Part shown: one piece after another, positions 11,491-22,309 of the stretch | How the letters are laid out: every line of letters starts with the position of its first letter | Position numbering within the stretch: position 1 is the first letter of the stretch | NCBI GenBank assembly: GCA_016110215.1 | Contig: JADWQD010000006.1 | Coordinates: 124,001 to 188,000 of the forward strand | Length of the DNA: 64,000 bases | Source of the DNA: Capronia americana | Lineage: Eukaryota; Ascomycota; Eurotiomycetes; Chaetothyriales; Herpotrichiellaceae | Direction: 5' to 3' | Notes under the pieces: generated by a model | Databases searched by the model: none | What the model was told of the DNA's origin: nothing | Seen by the model: only the letters and a program-made list of their open reading frames with translations | Translations under genes and position numbers: made by a program

Positions 11491-12840
11491 ATGCCGATTT
11501 TCGAGCGGATGCGAAGAAAGCTGTCGAGGGCCAAGTCTGCACCCGACGCCCTAGAAGACGCGGACGACGAACACGGTCAGTTGCAGCAGTGGCCAAGCAA
11601 CGCCTTGTTCTTGACGCCGTCGGACGAACAGCTTGTTTCGAAGCTTGCTTTCACTCCGGAGACGGCCATCATCGAACGCGCCCCTCGCCATTATGCCCCG
11701 TCCTCTATCGCGACGCGATCGTCTGAAAGGACCGTCTTCAACAATGTCGAAGCAGGCTTTCTTTCACTTCCCACGGAAATGCTGCTGACCCTGCAACCGT
11801 ATTTGACGCCGAGCAGTGAGGTTGCGCTTCGCCATTCATGCTCCAGGTTCTTCCATCTCTATAGGACGCCATCCTTTGTTCTGACAGGCTCGGAGCTCTT
11901 CGATTTTCTTTGCATGACTGAACGCGACCAGGATCCAACCGAACTGGACAAACTGGTCTGTAGCAAATGCCAAACGCTGCACGCCCGGTCTAGCTTTCCC
12001 AGTTCCGAAATCAAACAAGAGTCCAAGTCCCGCGACTGTAGACAGGTCTGGCTATGTCCGCACCGTCACTTGGGCTACCAGAAGACGACCCGCAACATCA
12101 AGGCTGGCATAGAGGCGCCCTTCCGCGTCGAGACGCTGGAGCCTTGCTCGAGATGCAGAAACTCAATTCGCAACAGGTCTGTTGCTGACCGTCCAGAGAA
12201 AGGGACTTCAGTGACGGATCTCGAGAATCCAAAAGCCGAGTCCCTTCTGATTTCCAAGATTGGCATCCTCCAGTCCCCATCACCCCTATACAACACAAGG
12301 ACAACCGGCGGCAGTGGGATGTACAAAGAAGTGTTTCACGCCAAAGATGTCTCTACCGCCCTTCAAGCCATCGACTTTCGTCTTTGTCCGCATCTGAAGC
12401 TTGGTGATCCCTACATTCTCAGCAAGTTCTGCAGAGCATGTATCAACACTCAGCGCCTGCCTCCCGGCGTAAAGGGTCCGCCGTGCATCAACGAAGCGAA
12501 ACGAGACTTTGGAGAGAAGCGAGCGGGCGCGAAATGTAAAGGCACCTGTTTTACGCGAGGTTGCAAAACTCAATTCATGTTCCAGGCGCGCGAAAGCCTG
12601 TCACCCGACGCCTCTGGGAGAAGACAAGTTTGGCTGATCATTGTTGTTTATCGTTGGCTCGGTCCATTGCTGAGTGATGGTCGAGATTCGACCTGGACAA
12701 ACCACGCGGTCGACCATCAAGAGAGAAAAGACATGCGCATGAAATGGGCGGAATGGGAACGATCAAATCGTGCTGGACGGCAGTGCATGCCGAACTGGGA
12801 CATTTGTCTCCTCCATCCGGAAGATTCGAATTTGCGCTGA
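11491..12840 (+). CDS. F-box-like protein, hypothetical
   Basis: Single-exon protein of 449 aa. Residues about 90-130 (FLSLPTEMLLTLQPYLTPSSEVALRHSCSRFF) match the F-box pattern LP.E.L..I..YL.......L..t...f. A cysteine pair then follows (CSKCQTLHARSSF), together with a downstream Cys/His pattern (WLCPHRHLGY, CSRCRNSIRN), that is typical of a large, poorly characterised family of filamentous-fungal F-box proteins. F-box proteins link substrates to SCF ubiquitin ligases. The substrate here is unknown. The start is the ATG in MPIFERMRRKLSRAKS. The stop at 12838-12840 gives a natural end, although a missed 3' intron cannot be excluded. Confidence 0.75.
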   Translation: MPIFERMRRKLSRAKSAPDALEDADDEHGQLQQWPSNALFLTPSDEQLVSKLAFTPETAIIERAPRHYAPSSIATRSSERTVFNNVEAGFLSLPTEMLLTLQPYLTPSSEVALRHSCSRFFHLYRTPSFVLTGSELFDFLCMTERDQDPTELDKLVCSKCQTLHARSSFPSSEIKQESKSRDCRQVWLCPHRHLGYQKTTRNIKAGIEAPFRVETLEPCSRCRNSIRNRSVADRPEKGTSVTDLENPKAESLLISKIGILQSPSPLYNTRTTGGSGMYKEVFHAKDVSTALQAIDFRLCPHLKLGDPYILSKFCRACINTQRLPPGVKGPPCINEAKRDFGEKRAGAKCKGTCFTRGCKTQFMFQARESLSPDASGRRQVWLIIVVYRWLGPLLSDGRDSTWTNHAVDHQERKDMRMKWAEWERSNRAGRQCMPNWDICLLHPEDSNLR

Positions 12841-13785
12841 GATGCCGTGGCATAATCGTGGCGTTTTTCTGTGTAAGTGACGATGCAGCGCTCAGCATGC
12901 ATAATACTCGACATCTTTCGGTCTCGAAGCAGCGACGGCCTCAGTCCGTCGACGCTGTCTTTGACAGTGGGCGCCTTTCATTCAACAGCGTTCCTCGAAA
13001 GGCACTTCGACTGCGACAGGTAAGTAGGCTCGGGGATTTGAGAGGGGTTGAGGTAGTGTCAGTGCACTGACACGGACAACCAACACGCATTCCTGACCGT
13101 CGGGCTGGGCATACCTCGGCCTTGAGAAACTATAGCTGCGGAACCTGTCCGGTCGCACCACATTTTGAGCAGAATTGGAATTCAGTACGGAGTACCAGCC
13201 TTACCGGCGTATCCTTGAGGATGGTATGAGGCTCGAGGTGGTTCGGGAGTTAGGCTTTGGTAGCTGAGATTGGCGAATGTATCACCCACCAGCCGCACCC
13301 GGGACGACCAGGTGCGCACTGACCAAGCGCATGGAGCAAGAGACGCTTAAGAAGGCCGAGAAGGATTCCAAGTCAGGGCAAGAGGTAAACAATTCACCGG
13401 CTGGGCTGTTCTGGGGCCAATTTGTGAGCCTCCCCATTTCCATTCCCCTTCGCCGCCACCGACGATTACATGCAAAACAGCTGGATCACGGTGCTCTGTT
13501 CAGTACAAGGTCCCAGGCCATACAGACATCAACGAGCAAAAGGATGGTATAATGTGGCTAGCGAATGCTTTGTGTGTTGCCCGTTGGCATATAAGTGATG
13601 GAACATGGGACGTCGAGACTGGCACAACAACAACTGCTCAAGCATCTCCTTCCACAATCATACCGGGACAGGTGTTTCAATATTTTCTTCTCCTCGCACA
13701 TGCTGTTGTGTTTCGCCGGGCTCAACTGACCGTATAGTGACCTCCTGCACCACGACCCTCGAGCTCTCTTCTTCCCTGTGTGCCC
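12841..13785. other. Intergenic region upstream of the AA11 gene
   Basis: 945 bp without a supported ORF. It contains a palindrome-like GTACGGAGTAC at about 13184-13194 and the TATA-like element annotated separately. Confidence 0.55.
13590..13595 (+). promoter_or_regulatory. TATA-like element, AA11 gene
   Basis: TATAAG within GCATATAAGTG, about 190 bp upstream of the AA11 start codon. Assigned by position and motif only. Confidence 0.35.
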
Positions 13786-15837
13786 ATGTCTCGATTACTC
13801 CAGAAGTCACTTTCACTCTCATGGATCCTATGGCTTCCCATCTACACCCAAGCCCATATGCAGATGAGTTGGCCTTATCCTCTCCGAAGCCCCCTCGATC
13901 CCGACGTCTCGGTTGACGATAAAGACTACGATATGACGAGTCCTCTCCTCCCAGACGGTTCTAACTTCCCTTGCAAGAACTACCAGAACGACACCGACGG
14001 CTATGTGACGAAAGCAACCTACCTATCCGGCGGCGTCTACGACATGTGGCTCAACGGCACAGCAGACCATGATGGTGGCTCTTGTCAGCTCTCCTTGTCA
14101 TACGACAACGGGCAGACTTTCAAAGTGATCAAGTCGATGATCGGCGGATGCCCAATCACTCACAACTACGATTTCACGATCCCCGAGTTTGCACCTGCAT
14201 CGGATTCGGTTCTGCTTTCATGGTCCTGGTTCAACCTGGTGGGGAACCGCGAGATGTACCAGAACTGTGCCCGCGTCAAGATTATCACGGCACCAAACCA
14301 AAGGTATCGACGAGGTTCTCCTTATCGACGTCAGGCTGCTTCCATGGACCAATTGCCGGATATGTTCGTGTGCAACGTCGATAATGGCTGCCAGACACTC
14401 GAGCAGCAGGAAGTCGTCTTCCCGGATCCTGGAGACCAAGTTGTCTACGGTCAAGATGCTATCACTCCCATCCCAGGACCGGGTTACATTATCGCTGCTG
14501 ATTCGACAACTTCGGCTTCGACCACAGATCTATCGTCGACAAGTACTGAATACACAAGTTCAGACGGCCCGACTCCAACCACTTTTATCTCAACTACTTC
14601 TGACTCGTTGCCGGAGACTTCGACATCTGCAAGCCCCGTTTTCCCTGCCTCGACCACGACGATAACCGGTCAGGATTCTGCGATATCGACCACGACGGCC
14701 TCCAATCTGGAGTCCTCCCTATCTACAAGCAGCCTCACCACTTCGGACCCTGCCTCTACATCCGCTGCATCGACATCGTCTGACAGTGCAAGCACAAGCC
14801 CAAGTAGTTCCGCCGACACTTCCACGACATTCCTAGCCACCACTTCTGAGCTGAGTACTTCGGACCCGCTATCGTCCACCACGACTGCACTTATGACCAG
14901 CGAGTACCTTTCAACCACTCTGCCGGGCACGGCGACCGGTGATCCCGCTGCCGCGTCAACGACAAGCTTCCCTTCATCTTTACTGAGCTCAACAACTATC
15001 ACCGGTTCTCCAGGAATGTTCTTCCCGAATGATTCCAGCACCATATCAACGAGCACGAGCATGAGCAACAGCGCTTCCCTCCCCCTGCCAACCATGACCA
15101 TCACGGTCTTGCCCTTGCCATCCACGTCAGAGACTGGTAGCCCGGACAGTAGTTCCACGAGCAGTGTCTCCACTTTCGATTTCACCACCTCAACGATAAT
15201 AACGACGACGACAACAACGACGACGACGGAGCCGACGAGTTTTACGACCATCTTCACGACCACATCCGAATCCATGACGACCTCCACGACCATATCCGAG
15301 ATTATAACGACCTCCACGACCATATCTTCTGAAATCATAACGACCTCCACGACCGACTCTGCGTCATTGACCGCATCCCCGACTCTTACAACCCTCTTCA
15401 CAACCATATCTACGACCACCCCGCTAACAAGCACAGCTGACCCCTCTACGAGCTCAATTTCAACCCCTACCAGTCCTACCACCACTACCACTACTACCAC
15501 ATCATCTTCATCTTCGTCTTCAGCCTCCCCTATATCTACCGTCCTCCCTGGACCATGCACCCCCGGAGCCTTCGCGTGCAACACGCCCTCGTCGTTCTCG
15601 CAATGCGTCGCCTCCACCACCGGGCCGACCTACATCTTCATGGGCTCCGTCGCGGCCGGAATGATGTGCATGGACGGCCAGATCATCCGCCAGAACGCCG
15701 GGCCGTGTACGCCCAACGGCCAGCTCCGGTGTAATGGCGAGAATGCGTTTTATCTCTGCGACCAGGGCGGGCTCGTGGATATGGGCCCCGTGGCCCCGGG
15801 GACGGCGTGCAGGAATGGGGTCATTGGGTTTGCCTGA
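13786..15837 (+). CDS. AA11-type lytic polysaccharide monooxygenase with C-terminal Cys-rich modules
   Basis: 683 aa, single exon, secreted. AA11 enzymes are copper-dependent monooxygenases that oxidatively cleave chitin. The signal peptide (1-23) ends exactly before His24, so the mature protein starts with the obligatory copper-binding histidine (HMQMSWPYP). The second histidine-brace ligand is likely His95 (mature 72) in the segment ADHDGGSCQLS, and an axial Tyr lies in NREMYQNCARV. The catalytic domain covers about 24-190. It is followed by an exceptionally long Ser/Thr linker of about 370 residues. Two tandem Cys-rich units then appear (CTPGAFACNTPSSFSQC..., CTPNGQLRCNGENAFYLC...), each ending in APGT/AAGM-x-C-x-(D/N)G. 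They resemble the X278 modules found on AA11 and chitinases, which are probably chitin-binding. The first in-frame GTG (13780) is ignored in favour of the ATG at 13786. Confidence 0.9.
   Translation: MSRLLQKSLSLSWILWLPIYTQAHMQMSWPYPLRSPLDPDVSVDDKDYDMTSPLLPDGSNFPCKNYQNDTDGYVTKATYLSGGVYDMWLNGTADHDGGSCQLSLSYDNGQTFKVIKSMIGGCPITHNYDFTIPEFAPASDSVLLSWSWFNLVGNREMYQNCARVKIITAPNQRYRRGSPYRRQAASMDQLPDMFVCNVDNGCQTLEQQEVVFPDPGDQVVYGQDAITPIPGPGYIIAADSTTSASTTDLSSTSTEYTSSDGPTPTTFISTTSDSLPETSTSASPVFPASTTTITGQDSAISTTTASNLESSLSTSSLTTSDPASTSAASTSSDSASTSPSSSADTSTTFLATTSELSTSDPLSSTTTALMTSEYLSTTLPGTATGDPAAASTTSFPSSLLSSTTITGSPGMFFPNDSSTISTSTSMSNSASLPLPTMTITVLPLPSTSETGSPDSSSTSSVSTFDFTTSTIITTTTTTTTTEPTSFTTIFTTTSESMTTSTTISEIITTSTTISSEIITTSTTDSASLTASPTLTTLFTTISTTTPLTSTADPSTSSISTPTSPTTTTTTTTSSSSSSSASPISTVLPGPCTPGAFACNTPSSFSQCVASTTGPTYIFMGSVAAGMMCMDGQIIRQNAGPCTPNGQLRCNGENAFYLCDQGGLVDMGPVAPGTACRNGVIGFA
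15180..15520 (+). repeat. Thr/Ser-rich coding low-complexity tract
   Basis: ACGACN and CCACNA trinucleotide runs encode long Thr tracts in the AA11 linker, plus repeated blocks of the type ATAACGACCTCCACGACC. Its purine/pyrimidine bias creates a long spurious antisense ORF. Confidence 0.8.
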
Positions 15838-16488
15838 CGGGCTATCCTAATTGATGATTAATGACTGGGGAGGGTATAATACATCACCAAATATATATGG
15901 AAGCAAAAAGAAGGGGTTATTGGAGTTGGGAACTGATCGTGGGCGGAGTTCGTGCCAGTCAGGCAGGACTCGGCTTTCGGTTGCTGGCTGGCCGGCCGGC
16001 CGACTTTGGAGAAGCTATCCTAATTAAAATCTGAATTACGGTGTAGGCAAGTAGGTAGGTAGGTGAAGGGATTGTATTACAGTAATGAAGCCGAATCAAT
16101 CAANNNNNNNNNNNNNNNNNNNNNNNNNNNNNNNNNNNNNNNNNNNNNNNNNNNNNNNNNNNNNNNNNNNNNNNNNNNNNNNNNNNNNNNNNNNNNNNNN
16201 NAAACTCCCAAGTCAATCAAACTCCCAAGTCAATCAAACTCCCAAGTCAATCAAACTCCCAAGTCAATCAAACTCCCAAGTCAATCAAACTCCCAAATCA
16301 ATCAAACTCTGCATAGACCACAGCTCCAAACTAATACGATAGTGCAATTCAATCAAGATTCAGTGATGCTGGATTGACTGCTCTTTGGTGATCTCGCTCT
16401 CATTCCAGAACCGGTTTACCATACTGCGGCTCCCGTTGGTGAGACCCTCATCTTGATAGTTGTGCGGACATTCTTTTCCACCGGACAT
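15838..16488. other. Intergenic region with minisatellite and assembly gap
   Basis: Contains the AA11 terminator region, GTAGG repeats near 16047-16062, the N gap and the 17-bp tandem array. No gene seen. Confidence 0.7.
16098..16310. repeat. 17-bp tandem repeat interrupted by sequence gap
   Basis: Unit TCAATCAAACTCCCAAG, about six near-identical copies at 16202-16310. The last copies diverge (CCCAAATC). The bases just left of the gap (CAATCAA) fit the same unit, so the 98 N (16104-16201) most likely replace further copies that the assembly could not resolve. The true array length is unknown. Confidence 0.9.
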
Positions 16489-17583
16489 TCAATGAGGCTT
16501 TTGCTGCTTTGCATCGCTGTCAATTTTCCTCTCTCTCGGCGGTTTGTGTCTCTCTTTGGGGGCCTTCATTTCTCTCTCTTGGGGGTTTGTGGTTTGTTTC
16601 TCTCTCGTCGGCCGTGCTGAGTTCCCATGCTGTTTGGGATCATCGATAGGTATCTCCGCTTCCTTGATTTTAACTCTCCGGCGGTGCATTCGCGGCTTGC
16701 CCGGGTCAATCGGTTTGGCGGATATCTGTCCAGCTTGATCGTCTTGATTCACGGCCGGGCTCTGTTCTCTTGATTGTGTCGGTTCCACCGGGGTATTAGC
16801 CGCTGACTGTTGCCTTCTTGCGCGCGTCGGACGACCCATCGGATTATCTGTAGGGGCATGTTCATCGATTTCCCGTGGGGTGGGTCGAGTCTCCTGTTCC
16901 GAAAGGGTTGGTAGAGTGGGCGAGGGCCGATCAAGATCGCCAGTGCCTCTGGGCGGTAAACGTTTCCGAATCGAATCGAAACGTGCGTCGTTGTGTCTCC
17001 GCAATGAAAGGAAATGTCTTCTGTTGGATCTCCGAGCTGAATTGATGCTTCGCCTCAGCTTTTTGTTTTCGCGTTCCAATGATTTAGCATTTCTGAGCGT
17101 AACTTGTCTGTTCAGTTTGTTGTTAGCTTTATCATCTACCACTCTTCATTCTGGGCCAGGTAGCAAGGCTGATATTATGACTTACAACATAATATAGAGG
17201 TATTCTCTCTCTATAAGTGTTTGGCAGGCCAAAATATCCTTGCTCAGCGTTTCAATGTCTTCCACCAGAGCCACCTTCAGTCTGGCCATCAGCTCTTTTC
17301 CTTCTCGCTTTTTGGGTCTCAAGTTCGTGTACTTGTCCAAGACAGTTTTGGCAGCTTTGGTGACCTCCGAACCTTGTTGTTCACATCTTTCGAGTTGATT
17401 CCGTCGAACGTATCTCAGCTGGTCTGGATATTTTTGCTCGATGTCCCGCATTCTCTCAATCTCGAATTCTAAATCGTCCGCGGCTTCAGATAACCGTGGA
17501 AAGTCGATTCCAACATCCTTCAAAGTGGTGTACAGCTGATAACATGCGGTGAAAGCGGTCGAGCATATTGAAACTATAGACAT
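16489..17583 (-). CDS. Hypothetical protein with possible fungal N-terminal helical signalling domain
   Basis: Two exons, 17583-17186 and 17143-16489. They are joined across a 42-bp intron (GTAAGT..AAG), which removes a stop directly after the donor and restores frame; the product is 350 aa. The first ~130 residues (MSIVSICSTAFTACYQLYTTL...) are helical, with a hydrophobic N-terminus followed by heptad-like charged helices. This resembles the N-terminal domains that precede STAND/NLR or ankyrin regions in fungi (HeLo-like or 'Fungal_N' type). That assignment is by pattern only. Residues about 135-190 are an Arg/Asn/Lys-rich helical segment. The rest is disordered, rich in Pro, Arg and Glu. 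No nucleotide-binding or repeat domain follows. It lies next to the minisatellite. Confidence 0.6.
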
Positions 17584-19712
17584 TGTGAAGCAGAGAAGGT
17601 TGGCCTTGTGTGACAGAGCCCAATGTCATGGTCGTCTGGGCAAAGCTGGGTTGATATACCTTGTTGAGCCGTCTCCTGGAAGGCTTGGTCGGCTTTGATA
17701 CACTCGCCTGCCCGTGCCAACTTTGCGATGCGCCACATGCCGTCGATCCTACCACTCCTTATGCAGCGTGCATGTCTAGTCAGATGAATGCACTGCGCCA
17801 CAGCCTATTTGGCTGCACCAGTGAAATCCAGAGCCTAGGATTTCGGCAGGAGTTGACACTCTATCGAGGTCAAATCATGCATGGCACCAGCCCCATTCGA
17901 CCGGGCGACACAGTTATATGTGCCAATCAGTGTCCTTGTTTGCATGAATCTGCCTTGGGTTTCCAACTCCACATGACCATATCCCACGAGATGGAACTAC
18001 ACCAGCCAGGAGCACCTTATCCAGACCTCTTTCAGCGGTCAAGGCATGAGAAACTAGCACAGCCACCCAGCAAACAGTAATCCAACCTAAGCGAGGGAAG
18101 TGACGAGCAATCCCTACCAAGGAGCACCACTCAGTCCTTTGTTCCAACCAAGCTTTCTCCGGATCCAGCTTCACATGGAGCATGCCCTGCATGTGACGTG
18201 ACGTCTAGGCTTGGAAAATTGACTGGGCAGGGGGCGGCTACGTTGCTGGCCGATTGAAGAGTCCCACTGTTGGGGACGCCTATAGAAATAGAAATAGGCA
18301 ATGTACGGCAGGTACTATTAGTCGTCAATTCCGTCATAAGCATTCCTCAGCGCCTAGGTCGTACCAAGACTGAGCTGATGAGCGGAACACCCCGAAGACT
18401 GGGACCCTGGGGCCCAATCGCGGGTCCTTACTCACATGCAGTGCTTGCTTGGTACTTCTGTTTCGCTATCCTCATCATCCTCAAGAGACACCTCAGCGGT
18501 TGCCAAGTCACGCTTTGGACTGTACAGCCACAGGTCAAAGTGCCTTGTCAGGCGGCCATCTACGCCCAGACTTTTGCACTCTCGCTGCGGGAGTTACGGG
18601 GCAAACTGATGATCGACAACAGCTTGATTGGAATTCCGGCCTTGAAGACTGTTGCTGAGATACTAGAGAGAGCATGCTGACATACGCATCTGACCTGCTT
18701 TGATGTCTCTTTCATCCTCGAGATCTCCGGGGCATTTGGCAAACCCAACACAGTCATCGGCATCTGAAGGGCTGAAGCGGGTTAACGCGACTAACAGGTT
18801 TCCCGCATATATCGGATTTATCTGCTCAACCACGAGGGAATTTGGCTTCAAGCAGGTCGAAATCTGACGATAGGACACCAGTCATACGAGTACTATCCCA
18901 TAAACTGGAAATCTCCCTTGTACGCATCAACCCCACCTGAAAGCACGCGCCGTCTGGACGTGAAACTCGTACGAGTACATAGGCACAACAGATTGATTTG
19001 GTGGGGGCTCAGGAAAGTCGTGGGGGTTGGGCTTCCAGGGGGTTTCCCGCTGGACCAGTACCCCTCACTAGTGAGACCCCTCCGTAATGCATCCCGGCCT
19101 TTTCGGTGGATTGTCCTCCGGGTGCTTGGAGGTCTCGCACCAGATAAGTTTGTACTCGTACACATTGCCTTCCTGAAGATGGAAGGTCCTTAAAGACGTC
19201 AATGTGACAGGAGTCCACTATCTAAATCTGAAGTGATGATGCGCGCCAAGTGAGCAGTCGATTCGCCGGCGCGAGCGCCGCCGCTCTGCTGCAAGCACGA
19301 ATATTAGACTCGTGAAATTTACAGTGCTCGTCTATCGATTCTGATATTTCCCGGCGGCGGTACCACTAATCCCGCCCAGCGTGAATGCGCTGCCTCGTAT
19401 TTATTGTTCGGTGAGCTCGGTGAGATGCCTACTACGTCACGACCGGGAGCATATCCGATGGTGGTCCCAGTGTTGGGTGTGGAAAGAAAAAAACACCTTT
19501 GCATCATAGCCTATTGATCTCCATGTCATCGATTCACATCCATGACAGTCTGCCCCGCGTGCCGGTTCGCGTCTCTGGGTAAATTCACGTCGACCTTTTT
19601 TTTTAATTATCCTGCTCAATGTCTTTTCCTCTGTGGTTGACTTCCTGCTCTCTCTCACCTCAATCTTCCTTTTTTTGAACTTACCAAATACTACTGTTCG
19701 TCATCAGCCACC
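17584..19712. other. Gene-poor stretch
   Basis: 2.1 kb with only short ORFs and no recognisable protein, tRNA or transposon ends. The last 150 bp before the dehydrogenase (T-rich TTTTTTTTAATT and CTCTCTCTC tracts) look like its core promoter. Confidence 0.55.
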
Positions 19713-20863
19713 ATGGGTTACCCAGACACATTTGAGGGTTTCATGATCAAGGATCAGAAGAACTGGACCGATTTCCACAAGCAAGAGGTAAGTCCTGCGC
19801 GAAAGAGCCCAGAAATCGTCCTAATCCCGCCGCGCAGTTCAAGCCCAAAAAGTTCGGAGAACATGACATTGATATCAAGATCGAATGTTGTGGTGTCTGC
19901 GGGTCTGATGTCCACACCATCAACGGAGGCTGGGGTGAGGCGCCGCTGCCAATCTGTGTCGGTCACGAGGTCGTCGGGAAAGCTGTTAAAGTCGGAGATG
20001 CCGTGACAACTTGCAAGGTCGGCGACCGCGTTGGCGTTGGCGCTCAGATCTGGGCTTGCCTCAAGTGCCCTCAGTGCAAGAGCGACAATGAGAACTATTG
20101 CCCACACATGGTTGACACATACGGCTCCCCTTACCCTAAGGAGGCCGATCCAGACGAGACAATCTCACAAGGCGGTTATGCTTCTCACATACGGGCCCAC
20201 GAATACTTCGTCTTTCCGATCCCTGACGCCATACCATCACATCTCGCTGCGCCCATGCTTTGTGCGGGACTGACAACCTGGAGTCCCCTGGTGCGGGCTG
20301 GAGTGGGTCCGGGCAAAAAGGTGGCGATCGTTGGTTTGGGTGGCCTCGGGCACTTCGCAGTCATCTGGGCGAACGCCCTGGGTGCTGAGGTGACGGTTAT
20401 CTCACACTCTCCACACAAGAAGGACGATGCGTTGAAGCTTGGCGCAAAAGAGTTTGTGACCAACAACGAGAAGGGTTGGGCCGACAAGTACCAATTCGCA
20501 TTCGACTTCGTGCTCAATACCGCCGACATGACCCACACCTTCGACTTGGCCGAGTATTTGTCACTCTGCAAGGTCAACGCCACCTTCCATCAGGTCGGTC
20601 TACCTGATGAGGCTCTCCCACCTCTGAAAGCCCAGATGTTCATGAGCAACGGCAGCTCAATTGGCGCCAGCCACATTGGAAACAGACCGGAGGCGCTGGC
20701 CATGTTGAAGTTGGCGGCCGAGAAGCAGCTCTTCCCCATGGTAGAAACCGTGTCCATCTCAGAGAAGGGATGCGCAGAGGCGGTGTCTCGAGTCGCTAAC
20801 AACAAGATCAAGTACCGATTCACGCTGACGGATTACGACAAGGCGTTCGGTGCACGCGACTGA
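19713..20863 (+). CDS. NADP-type zinc alcohol dehydrogenase (cinnamyl alcohol dehydrogenase/Adh6-like)
   Basis: Two exons, 19713-19787 and 19838-20863, with a 50-bp intron (GTAAGT..CAG); 366 aa. The start has a strong context (CCACCATGG). Medium-chain dehydrogenase reducing aldehydes to alcohols. The catalytic zinc ligands are Cys46 (CCGVCGSD) and His68/Glu69 (VGHEVVG). The structural zinc loop is CLKCPQCKSDNENYC. The Rossmann motif GLGGLGH is followed by ISHSPHKK, where Ser and Lys after strand beta-2 favour NADP(H), as in yeast Adh6/Adh7 and plant CADs. The physiological aldehyde is unknown. The gene stands alone with long flanks. Confidence 0.9.
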
Positions 20864-22309
20864 AGATGTCGTAGTCGACGACAGAGTGATCGAGCTCCAA
20901 GGACCTGACTTTGAATTGAGGATTTGTGTAGCCAGTGGTGAGGATGCTGCCATAGTCACCGTGCGATCTGCGTCTGTTTGTTTAGCCCAGAGAGGGTATC
21001 GGAGACACATGCAACCCCTTGTAACACGAATATAAGTCTCAAAAGCAACATGCGCCGCGTATGCTTCCTGCCAAGTCCTGCGAGAGCTCCAGCAGTGCGC
21101 ACCTGAGGGATCTGGTGCTTCGATAGCTTGTCATTGAGGACCGAGAATCCTGCAGCGTCTGAGAACCTTCCCGATATTATCTTCAGTACGTGGCATGAAC
21201 GGTGTCGGTTTATTCTTGAAATTTGTCCGAGGGCACGGAGCCCCTGCCGTAGGAGGCGTCCTCGATGACATGGATGGCGCTGTGACGAGAGTGCTCTCCT
21301 TCGCTCGGACATTTCGAAGCCCTTTTGAGCATGCTGTTGGTCGGCCGTTTCTTTAGCGGCCGTTTCGCATTTCATCGTCCCAAGCCACAGTATTAATTAA
21401 GCTTTAACGTCTAGCTGAGCATAGCCAGATTGCGCTGCTGCTAGAAGTCTCACCCCTCCGCTCAATTTTCATTGAAATAAGTTAGAACGTCCGCAGCGCT
21501 GGCAGCAAGAGAGGAGAAAGGAATCGGCCGCGTACGTCTTGAGGAGGGGACTTCTTGTATCGCTTTGTCTGGTTGGCAAGGCCTGTCAGCAATTCACGAA
21601 GCGAAATATCCTGCGGCGGCTGATCGCCAAAGGCGAGAGGCTAGGCGGCCCAAACAAGCGCCTGGCCTGCCTATCGAGCCTGTTCCGGCATGGATGGGTC
21701 AAAGCCACCCGCCAGATCAGAGCTTCGAGCGGTAGGTGGCTGGACGCTGTGATGGAGCTAGAACCAGCTAACGGGGAGGAAACCGCGAGCTCCATCCTGT
21801 TCCGTTGCCCACTTTCCATCATTGTCCCGTCTGCGCGATCCCTTGCGTTTGCTCATCTACTCGTCCTGCCGTCATCTTTCTCTCAATATCGTACTTGACC
21901 GTTGCGTGCACCGTGCTACCCAGTGACTCCGCCAGCTTGCGGGTAAGCCTCCGAAACAACTTGCCCTACGCTTCGCTCTCACTACTCGAAACCCGAGGCT
22001 CCGTATCTTCTCCACAGCAGACGGAAAGATGATGTAAATCACGTCTTGAACTGTTCGATAGGAGGCCGAGGCTTTACTCGGATGCAGGAATCCTTGTCAA
22101 TACTGCAATCCAGATCCTACTCCTGTCGTCGAATCTACTTGCCCCAGAGGATGCGTTGGAGAGCCCACGTCCCTATTCTTCCCCGAAGGTCACAATTGCA
22201 ACCCTCGGCTGCTATATAATATGTGCGCTGGAGTGTTCGGGAGTCCTTTTAGTGGGCAGTACATTAGCTGGAGGCATACTTGCTGAAGAAATGATACTTT
22301 GATCTCATC
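20864..22309. other. Intergenic region
   Basis: 1.4 kb. No ORF with credible protein features. It ends with the TATA element of the next gene. Confidence 0.55.
22213..22220 (+). promoter_or_regulatory. TATA box of the 945-aa protein gene
   Basis: TATATAAT, 90 bp upstream of the start codon at 22310. Position and motif agree with a core promoter. Confidence 0.45.

Noticed and set aside
14670..15620. 316-codon antisense ORF with Val/Glu-rich product
   Set aside because: It is the mirror of the Thr/Ser codon runs in the AA11 linker. The composition is an artefact and no start context or domain is present.
16201..16310. Regular repeats resembling a CRISPR array
   Set aside because: The units are contiguous with no spacers, and the genome is clearly eukaryotic; this is a minisatellite.
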